From contig NZ_WELK01000003.1 in NCBI RefSeq assembly GCF_009799925.1, forward strand, positions 1-64,000: DNA of 64,000 nucleotides. Reading direction: 5' to 3'. The stretch comes from Pseudomonas sp. R-28-1W-6 (GTDB lineage: Bacteria > Pseudomonadota > Gammaproteobacteria > Pseudomonadales > Pseudomonadaceae). The notes under the pieces were generated by a model, which saw nothing but the letters and a program-made list of their open reading frames with translations, was not told the origin of the DNA and ran no database searches. Below, in pieces: positions 57,057 to 64,000 of the stretch (within the stretch, counting starts at the first letter, position 1; every line of letters starts with the position of its first letter). A program made the translations under genes and the position numbers.

Positions 57057-57135
57057 GGCGAGTCTGTTCGCCAACGCGGGCTTGCGATGCGCACGCTTCG
57101 GGTCGAAGCTATGCGCCCTGAACGGAGCCTGCCCG

Positions 57136-57441
57136 ATGAACCTCGTCGAACTCACCCAACGCCTGCACGCGATCCGCGACCGCAACCACTGGCGCCCCTT
57201 CCACAGCCCGAAGAACCTGGCCATGGCCGCCAGCGTGGAAATGGCCGAGCTGGTGGAAATCTTCCAGTGGCTCGGCGAAGAGCAGTCGCGCCAGCTGCCC
57301 CCCGCGCAGCTGGAGCATGCCGGCCAGGAAGTCGGCGATATCGTCCTCTACCTGTTGCTGCTGTGCAGCGAGCTGGGCATCGACATGGAACAGGCCGTGC
57401 AAGCCAAACTGGCCGACAACGAAAGGCGCTTCGCCCAATGA
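57136..57441 (+). CDS. MazG-like nucleotide pyrophosphohydrolase
   Basis: A 101-residue all-alpha NTP pyrophosphatase. The metal-binding EXXE...EXXD pattern is present in EMAELVEIFQWLGEE and QEVGDIVLYLLLLCSEL. It resembles the short MazG-like/dCTPase (RS21-C6) group that removes non-canonical nucleotides. The ATG (57136) follows GGAGCC. It overlaps the cmoM start by four bases (ATGA). Confidence 0.85.
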   Translation: MNLVELTQRLHAIRDRNHWRPFHSPKNLAMAASVEMAELVEIFQWLGEEQSRQLPPAQLEHAGQEVGDIVLYLLLLCSELGIDMEQAVQAKLADNERRFAQ

Positions 57442-58187
57442 CCGACCGTCACTTCGATGAACTCGCCACCCGCTTCGCCGAGAAGATCTACGGTGGCGCC
57501 AAGGGCGCGATCCGCCTGGCCGTGCTCCAGGCCGACCTCAAGGAAGCCCTGCCCGAGCGCCCGCTGCGCGTGCTGGATATCGGCGCGGGCCTCGGCCACA
57601 TGTCGCTGTGGCTGGCCCAGCGCGGCCATGCCGTGACCCTGGCCGAACCGGCCGAGCCCATGCTCGACGGCGCCCGCCAGCGCTTCGCCGAGGCCGGCGT
57701 CGCCGCCACCTTCATCCAGGCGCCCTGGCAGGAACTGCTCGGCCAGCTCAACCAGCCCTTTGACCTGGTGCTGTGCCACGCGGTGCTGGAGTGGCTGGCC
57801 GAGCCGCACGCCATCCTGCCGGTGCTGCACCAGCTCACCGCAACCGGCGGCTGGCTGTCGCTGGCCTTCTACAACAAGGACGCGCTGATCTACCGCAACC
57901 TGCTCAAGGGCCACTTCCGCAAGCTGCGCAAGGCCCGCTTCGCCGGCGAAGGGCAGAGCCTGACCCCGCAGCGCCCGCTCGACCCGCGCGAACTGGCGGC
58001 GCAACTCGCCGGGCACTGGACGGTCGAAATCCAGAGCGGGGTGCGGGTGTTCCACGACTACATGCCGAGCGACTTCCAGGCCAAGGCGGAACTCGCCGAC
58101 CTGCTGGAAATGGAACTGGCCTACAGCCGCCACCCGACCTTCGCCGGCCTCGGCCGCTACCTGCACTGGGTCTGCCGGCCACGTTAG
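57438..58187 (+). CDS. cmoM: CmoM, tRNA 5-carboxymethoxyuridine methyltransferase
   Basis: A 249-residue class I SAM methyltransferase, formerly SmtA, making mcmo5U from cmo5U at tRNA position 34. Motif [15 protein letters not shown] (about residues 47-60), then [25 protein letters not shown] and [20 protein letters not shown], which are characteristic. [16 protein letters not shown] closes the protein. It shares a four-base overlap with the MazG-like gene, so they are co-translated. Confidence 0.88.
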   Translation: MTDRHFDELATRFAEKIYGGAKGAIRLAVLQADLKEALPERPLRVLDIGAGLGHMSLWLAQRGHAVTLAEPAEPMLDGARQRFAEAGVAATFIQAPWQELLGQLNQPFDLVLCHAVLEWLAEPHAILPVLHQLTATGGWLSLAFYNKDALIYRNLLKGHFRKLRKARFAGEGQSLTPQRPLDPRELAAQLAGHWTVEIQSGVRVFHDYMPSDFQAKAELADLLEMELAYSRHPTFAGLGRYLHWVCRPR

Positions 58188-58227
58188 CAGGTGGTGTTCC
58201 ACGGCCTGTCAGTACCGGAGTCTTGCC

Positions 58228-58821
58228 ATGCCTGTCCTGCGCTACCTGCTTCTGCTGCCGCTGCTGGCCGCCTGCCAGAGTCCCAACCCCTATGTCGCCG
58301 CCAGTCGCCCGCTGCCGCCCGCCCCCGCGGCGGCGGCCACGCATTTCGACCGCAGCGCCTACCCGGCCGCCCCGCGCGACTTCGCCCGCTACCGCACCTG
58401 GAACTGGCGCGACGGCCAGCTGCCGGCCGGCAGCGCCTGGGCCGACGGCGCGCTGATCGCCGAAGCGCTGGGCAACGGCCTCGACCAGCGCGGTCTGCGC
58501 CCGAGCGAGGGCGCCGCCGACCTGCAGGCCAGCATCGCGGTCAGCCTGGAGCGCCGCCTGTACCAGCAGCGCGACGACTACGGCAGCTACTACGGCCACG
58601 GCCCCTACGGCGACCGCTACGGCCTGTACGGCAGCGCCCCGCTGCTGCGCAGCTACGAGGTGGAAGTGGCCGTGGTGCGCATCGACCTGTACGACGGCCA
58701 GAGCGGCCAACCGCTGTGGAGCGGCAGCGCCGAGGCGACCAGCGCCGGCAGCCAGGCCGAACGGGCCGAGGCCCTGCGCCGCGCGGTGCAGCAGGCCCTG
58801 GCTGACTACCCGCCGGACTGA
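58228..58821 (+). CDS. DUF4136 lipoprotein, first copy
   Basis: A 197-residue outer-membrane-type lipoprotein. Signal [12 protein letters not shown] (acylated Cys13). The DUF4136 domain shows [15 protein letters not shown], then [20 protein letters not shown], and a C-terminal [20 protein letters not shown]. Function unknown; members are common in gammaproteobacterial envelopes. A second DUF4136 gene follows 150 bases downstream. A repeat (58821-58900) begins at the last base of its stop codon. Confidence 0.82.
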   Translation: MPVLRYLLLLPLLAACQSPNPYVAASRPLPPAPAAAATHFDRSAYPAAPRDFARYRTWNWRDGQLPAGSAWADGALIAEALGNGLDQRGLRPSEGAADLQASIAVSLERRLYQQRDDYGSYYGHGPYGDRYGLYGSAPLLRSYEVEVAVVRIDLYDGQSGQPLWSGSAEATSAGSQAERAEALRRAVQQALADYPPD

Positions 58822-58900
58822 GAAGCGGTTTACGCGCTCGCGAGCGAGAGCCCGTTTCAACGCGGCATGGCCGACGCGCAGCAGATCGCAAACGGGTTCT
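58821..58900. repeat. Degenerate copy of the inverted-repeat element
   Basis: An 80-base block starting AGAAGCGGTTTACGCG and ending GATCGCAAACGGGTTCT; the ends are imperfect inverses. The right end and CAACGCGGCATGGCCGACG match the element at 17666-17855. It looks like an internally deleted relative. Confidence 0.65.
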
Positions 58901-58972
58901 GAGGCCAACCGCCGCACTTGCCGAACGGCCGCCAATGGGTTTGCATAGAGCCTCTAGCCCGGAGGTTTCGCC

Positions 58973-59530
58973 ATGCTGCCCCGCCTGTTGATCATCCCCG
59001 TCCTGCTGTTGCTGGCCGCCTGCCAGAACGTGCAGGTGGAACGCGACTACGATGCCGGCCGCGACTTCGCCGCCTACCGCAGCTGGAGCTGGCAGGAACC
59101 GGCGCTGCAATACCGCCCGCAGGACCCGCGCCTGCAGAGCGACCTCACCGAGCAGCGCATCCGCCAGGCGATCGGCGAGCAGCTCGACCAGCGCGGCCTG
59201 CGCGCGGCGGCCGGCGGTGCGCAGGCCGATCTCAGGGTGCAGGCCTGGCTGATCGTCGACCAGCGCCAGGAACAGGTCAGCACCAACTATGCCGGCGGCT
59301 ACTGGGGCGGCTGGGGTTACTGGGGCGCGCCGCTGCACACCGAAACGCGCACCCTGGACTACCGGGTGGCGACCCTGCAGGTCGACCTGTTCGATGGCCG
59401 CGACGGCAAGCTGGTCTGGCGCGGCAGTGCCGAGCAGGTCATGCGCCACTCGCCACAGCAGCCGAGCGAGCGCGAGGCGGCGATCCGCGCCACCGTGGGC
59501 AAGATCCTCAGTCAGTACCCGCCGCAATGA
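58973..59530 (+). CDS. DUF4136 lipoprotein, second copy
   Basis: A 185-residue lipoprotein with lipobox LLAAC (Cys16) and the DUF4136 pattern FAAYRSWSWQEPALQY, IGEQLDQRGLRAAAGGAQAD, and LQVDLFDGRDGKLVWRGSAEQ. It shares the plan but not high identity with the protein at 58228, so the duplication is old or the two were separately gained. It overlaps the GNAT gene by four bases. Confidence 0.82.
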   Translation: MLPRLLIIPVLLLLAACQNVQVERDYDAGRDFAAYRSWSWQEPALQYRPQDPRLQSDLTEQRIRQAIGEQLDQRGLRAAAGGAQADLRVQAWLIVDQRQEQVSTNYAGGYWGGWGYWGAPLHTETRTLDYRVATLQVDLFDGRDGKLVWRGSAEQVMRHSPQQPSEREAAIRATVGKILSQYPPQ

Positions 59531-60018
59531 ACGACCGACTGCTCAGCCATCGCCCGGCCCAGGCCGACGACCTCGATACGGTGGTCGGCTTCGTGCACGA
59601 CGCCGACGAACTGTTCTTCGCCTTCCCCCGCGCCCACTGGCCGCTGACCCGCCAGCAGCTGGCCGAGGCCTGCGCCAGTCGCCAGGGCAGCACGGTGGTG
59701 CTGCTCGACCGGCGCCTGGCCGGCTTCGCCAACTTCTACCAGTGCCAGCCCGGCGAGTTCTGCGCCCTGGGCAACCTGATGATCGCGCCCTGGGCCCGCG
59801 GCCAGGGCGTGGCGCAATACCTGGTCGGGATCATGGAACGCCTCGCCGCGCGCGACTTCCAGGCCCGCGAACTGCACGTGTCCTGCTTCAACCAGAACGC
59901 CGCCGGCCTGCTGTTGTATGCGCGCCTGGGCTACCAGCTGAGCGGCCTGGTCGAACGCCAGCGCGGCAACGGCGAGCGGGTGGCGCTGGTACAGTTTCGC
60001 AAGGCACTCGACGCCTGA
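59527..60018 (+). CDS. GNAT-family N-acetyltransferase
   Basis: A 163-residue acetyltransferase. The acetyl-CoA P-loop R/Q-x-x-G-x-G/A is seen as LMIAPWARGQGVAQYLVGIM. The C-terminal QNAAGLLLYARLGYQLSG is the usual end of the GNAT fold. Substrate unknown. It starts inside the end of the DUF4136 gene (ATGA overlap). Confidence 0.85.
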   Translation: MNDRLLSHRPAQADDLDTVVGFVHDADELFFAFPRAHWPLTRQQLAEACASRQGSTVVLLDRRLAGFANFYQCQPGEFCALGNLMIAPWARGQGVAQYLVGIMERLAARDFQARELHVSCFNQNAAGLLLYARLGYQLSGLVERQRGNGERVALVQFRKALDA

Positions 60019-60155
60019 CCAAGCGCACCGAGCCTTGGCACGAGCCAGCCAGTGCGCATCGCGCCCTTGGGAGAGCCTTGCGATCGCCGCCACAAGCTGA
60101 CCGAGGCGACAGGATGGCGCATAATGCGCGGCCCTTTTCCTGCCCGGAGATCGCC

Positions 60156-60599
60156 ATGCCCAACTGGTGGCTACTCGTCCTGCCCCTGATCGCCGGGGCC
60201 TGCCTGCCGCTGCAGGCCGGGATCAATGGTCAGCTGGCCAAGCACCTGTCCAGCTTCATGGCCGCCGCCCTGGTGTCGTTCCTGGTCGGCAGCCTGGCGC
60301 TGCTGGTCATCGTCCTGGCCCAGCGCGAGGTCAACGGCCTCGCCGCGTTCCGCGGGCTGAGCTGGTGGCACTGGAGCGGCGGCCTGCTCGGCGCCTTCTT
60401 CATCGCCACCGCCGCCTTTGCCGGGCCGCGCATCGGCGCCCTGCTGTTCATGGTGCTGGTACTGGCCGGCCAGCTGGGCATGGCCCTGCTGCTCGACCAC
60501 AACGGCTGGGCCGGCTTTCGCGAGGCGCCGCTGACCCTGAGCAAGGCCGCCGGCCTGGCCCTGATCGTCGCCGGCATCTGGCTGATCCGCCGCGGCTGA
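60156..60599 (+). CDS. YdcZ-like DMT transporter (DUF606)
   Basis: A 147-residue protein with five hydrophobic helices, of the half-size DUF606/YdcZ type in the DMT superfamily. It opens PNWWLLVLPLIAGACLPLQAGINGQLAKHL, the AGINGQL-like segment being the family signature, and it ends GLALIVAGIWLIRRG. Half-size members are expected to dimerise. Substrate unknown. The start ATG 60156 has CGGAGA upstream; in-frame readings reaching back across the GNAT gene are false. Confidence 0.82.
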   Translation: MPNWWLLVLPLIAGACLPLQAGINGQLAKHLSSFMAAALVSFLVGSLALLVIVLAQREVNGLAAFRGLSWWHWSGGLLGAFFIATAAFAGPRIGALLFMVLVLAGQLGMALLLDHNGWAGFREAPLTLSKAAGLALIVAGIWLIRRG

Positions 60600-60667
60600 C
60601 GGCGCCGCACCGACCGGGCACGACCTACACTGTTAGGGTAACCAGCCGGCGGCAAGGGGAAACCACG

Positions 60668-61519
60668 ATGTCCCAGGTCATGGCCTGTATCGATGCCTCC
60701 CTCAGCGCGGCGGCGGTGTGCGACTACGCCGCCTGGGCCAGCCTGCGCCTGCAGGCGCCGCTGACCCTGCTGCATGTGCTGGATCACCAGCAGTACCCGC
60801 AGCACAACGACCTCACCGGGATCATCGGCCTGGGCAACCGCGAACAGCTGCTCAAGGAGCTGGCCGAACTCGACCAGCAACGCAACCGGCTGGCCCTGGA
60901 GCAGGGGCGCCTGGCGCTGCAGGCGGCCAAGGAGCGGGTTGCCCAGCAGGGCGTCGCCGCGCCCTACCTGCGCCAGCGCCACGGCGACCTGGCGCAGACC
61001 CTGCATGAGCTGGAAGGCGAGATCGACCTGCTGGTGATCGGCCACCAGGGCGAGACCGGCGACAGCAGCGGCCGGCTGGTCGGCAGCCACCTGGAAAGCG
61101 TGATCCGCACCCTGCACCGGCCGATCCTGGTCTGCCCGGGGCGCTTCCAGGCGCCGCGCAACCTGCTGCTGGCCTTCGACGGCAGCCCCACCTGCCGCCA
61201 GGGCGTCGAGCAACTCGCCAGCGGCCCGCTGTGCCGGGGCCTGCCGGTCCACGTGCTGATGGTCGGCAGCGACAGCGACGCGGCCCGCAGCCAACTGCAG
61301 TGGGCCGAACAGCGCCTGCGCCAGGGCGGCCTGCAGGTGCATCTGGCGCTGCGCGCCGGCGAGGTGGAGGCGGCCCTGCACACCTACCAGCGCGAACAGG
61401 GCATCGACCTGCTGGTGATGGGTGCCTACGGCCACTCGCGGATTCGCCAGTTCCTGGTCGGCAGCACCACCACTCAGCTGCTGCGCACCAGCGGCGGTCC
61501 ATTGCTGATACTGCGCTGA
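60668..61519 (+). CDS. Tandem universal stress protein
   Basis: A 283-residue protein with two UspA domains (about 1-145 and 150-283). The ATP-binding motif G-x2-G-x9-G(S/T) is only approximate in the first domain (IGHQGETGDSSGRLVGS) but clearer in the second (MGAYGHSRIRQFLVGSTT). The first domain has a long helical insert (EQLLKELAELDQQRNRLAL). Role: general stress tolerance. It lies alone with AAGGGGAAA before the ATG. Confidence 0.88.
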   Translation: MSQVMACIDASLSAAAVCDYAAWASLRLQAPLTLLHVLDHQQYPQHNDLTGIIGLGNREQLLKELAELDQQRNRLALEQGRLALQAAKERVAQQGVAAPYLRQRHGDLAQTLHELEGEIDLLVIGHQGETGDSSGRLVGSHLESVIRTLHRPILVCPGRFQAPRNLLLAFDGSPTCRQGVEQLASGPLCRGLPVHVLMVGSDSDAARSQLQWAEQRLRQGGLQVHLALRAGEVEAALHTYQREQGIDLLVMGAYGHSRIRQFLVGSTTTQLLRTSGGPLLILR

Positions 61520-61602
61520 ACGACGGCACTGCTGGCAATCTGCTGGCCACGCAGCGCTGCCGAGGGCTATGCTAGCGACGGCCGCATTTGTGATCACAAC
61601 AC

Positions 61603-62733
61603 ATGACCGATACCGATCTGCCGCGTCAGCCCCTGACCTTCGCCCTCTGGCGCGAAGTGCAGGACACCCGCATCCGCACCCGCCTGGGCGGCATCTACTA
61701 CCTGCTGGCCTGGCTGCTGACCTGGCTGTTCAGCGCCCAGCCGGGCGCCATGCGCCTCAGCGGCCTGGGCGTCGCCGCCTTCTTTGCCCTGACGATGACC
61801 CTGCGCTGGCTGCACCGGCCACCGCAGCAAAGCAGCAGCGCCTGCCTGCAGCAGTGGCTCGACCGCCACTGGTACCTGATTCATCTGACCGCCCTGGGCT
61901 GGGGCCTGGCCCAGGCCTGGGCGCTGTCAGCCCCGCAGTTCGAAGCCTCGCGGCTGATCGCCACCCTCAGCACCATCGCCTTCAGCACCGCCATGGCCTT
62001 CAACTTCTCCATGCGCAAGGCGCGCTGCATGGCCGCCATCCTCCTGCTGTACCTGCCGGGGCTGGCCGTGCTGCTGAGCCAGCGCCACGAGCAGCAGGCC
62101 CTGCTGATCACCCTGGCCTTCTACCTCAGTTACCTGCTGCTGGCCCTCAATCGCAGCCACCGCGAGTACCGCACCACCCTCGAACTGGAGCAGCAGCTGC
62201 TCGAGCAGCGCGAACGCTATGACCAGCTCAGCCGCACCGACAGCCTGACCCAGCTGGGCAATCGCCTGCAGCTGAACAGCCTGTTCCCGGCCCTGGTGGC
62301 CAGCGTGCAACGCCAGGGCGGGCAGCTTTCATTGGTGCTGCTGGATATCGACTTCTTCAAGCGCATCAACGACGAATACGGCCACGGCACCGGCGACGAA
62401 TGCCTGTCTGCCTTCGCCGAGCGCATGCGCGTGGTGTTCCGCCGCCACAGCGATGCCCTGCTGCGCCTGGGCGGCGAGGAGTTCGCCGTGCTGATGATGG
62501 ACACCCCGCTGGAGCAGGCCCGCGCCCTGGCCGAAAGCTTCCGCCAGGACCTGGCCGAGCACGGCCTGACCATCCGCGGCCGCACCCTGCCGCTGACCAC
62601 CAGCCTCGGCGTCGGCAGCTACGACGCCCAGCGCGACGGCAGCGCCGAGGCCTTCTTCAAGCGCGTCGACGACGCGCTGTACCGCGCCAAAAGCGCAGGG
62701 CGCGATCGTCTGGTGCTGGCCAGTTCGAGCTGA
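61603..62733 (+). CDS. Membrane-bound diguanylate cyclase
   Basis: A 376-residue protein with five to six membrane helices in the first 190 residues, a helical linker (TTLELEQQLLEQRERYDQ), and a GGDEF domain. The active-site signature is GGEEF in ALLRLGGEEFAVLM. An inhibitory-site RxxD lies exactly five residues earlier (RHSD-ALLRL-GGEEF), so product inhibition is expected. DIDFFKRINDEYGHGTGDE and SLGVGSY are also present. Predicted to make c-di-GMP. No clear ribosome site is seen before the ATG. Confidence 0.92.
   Translation: MTDTDLPRQPLTFALWREVQDTRIRTRLGGIYYLLAWLLTWLFSAQPGAMRLSGLGVAAFFALTMTLRWLHRPPQQSSSACLQQWLDRHWYLIHLTALGWGLAQAWALSAPQFEASRLIATLSTIAFSTAMAFNFSMRKARCMAAILLLYLPGLAVLLSQRHEQQALLITLAFYLSYLLLALNRSHREYRTTLELEQQLLEQRERYDQLSRTDSLTQLGNRLQLNSLFPALVASVQRQGGQLSLVLLDIDFFKRINDEYGHGTGDECLSAFAERMRVVFRRHSDALLRLGGEEFAVLMMDTPLEQARALAESFRQDLAEHGLTIRGRTLPLTTSLGVGSYDAQRDGSAEAFFKRVDDALYRAKSAGRDRLVLASSS

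Positions 62734-64000
<1,267 letters not shown>

Overview
The window is about 64 kb of G+C-rich chromosome from a Pseudomonas-type gammaproteobacterium. The left third keeps the gene order I remember from the P. aeruginosa PA4691-PA4704 region: msrQ-msrP, pssA, ilvI-ilvH-ilvC, a DUF4124 gene, yqcC, a TPR lipoprotein, mrcB, a kinase/ATPase fusion, cbpA, then the Fur-controlled small RNA PrrF. The synteny is from memory, not from a search. The first 350 bases carry four leftward promoters with identical 16-base spacers, as expected upstream of an rRNA operon just outside the left edge.

Layout. 1-6.6 kb: promoter ladder, methionine sulfoxide repair (msrPQ), phosphatidylserine synthase and branched-chain amino acid synthesis. 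6.7-17.6 kb: envelope and housekeeping genes, PrrF at 14.73-14.84 kb, and a PhyH-type dioxygenase right after it. 17.6-25.3 kb: a variable region bracketed by two paralogous class I glutamine-amidotransferase-like hydrolases. It holds a 190-bp terminal-inverted-repeat element, two small His/Tyr/Pro-rich exported proteins, a NYN-domain protein, a pair of 210-bp inverted repeats, and one A+T-rich foreign-looking gene for a Sll1717-type P-loop ATPase. 25.3-29.5 kb: the beta-alanine cluster bauABC with divergent bauR. 29.7-42.5 kb: regulators, a six-sensor PAS/GAF/GGDEF/EAL protein, an MFS exporter and a two-gene RND efflux system. 42.6-46.9 kb: copper homeostasis (copZ, copA, cueR) with two facing CueR-type promoters, then ferritin. 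47-62.7 kb: eamA, a RIO-type kinase, a LysR/oxidoreductase pair, an HD-GYP response regulator with a BvgS-like hybrid kinase, ada, cmoM, DUF4136 lipoproteins, a universal stress protein and a diguanylate cyclase. 63.3 kb to the end: the start of an exported collagen-like protein that runs off the window.

Themes. Iron and copper control recur: Fur/PrrF, CueR/CopA/CopZ, and a haem-less ferritin. Cyclic-di-GMP signalling recurs too: one likely active cyclase, one protein with a degenerate cyclase and intact EAL, and one HD-GYP protein with a broken HD pair. Several families of short mobile or palindromic repeats sit between genes, and three of them touch stop codons. I see no transposase, prophage, CRISPR array or tRNA. 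The best candidates for something undescribed are the lone A+T-rich ATPase beside its inverted repeats (22.2-24.1 kb), the mobile element lodged in the copZ leader, and the collagen-like surface protein at the right edge.
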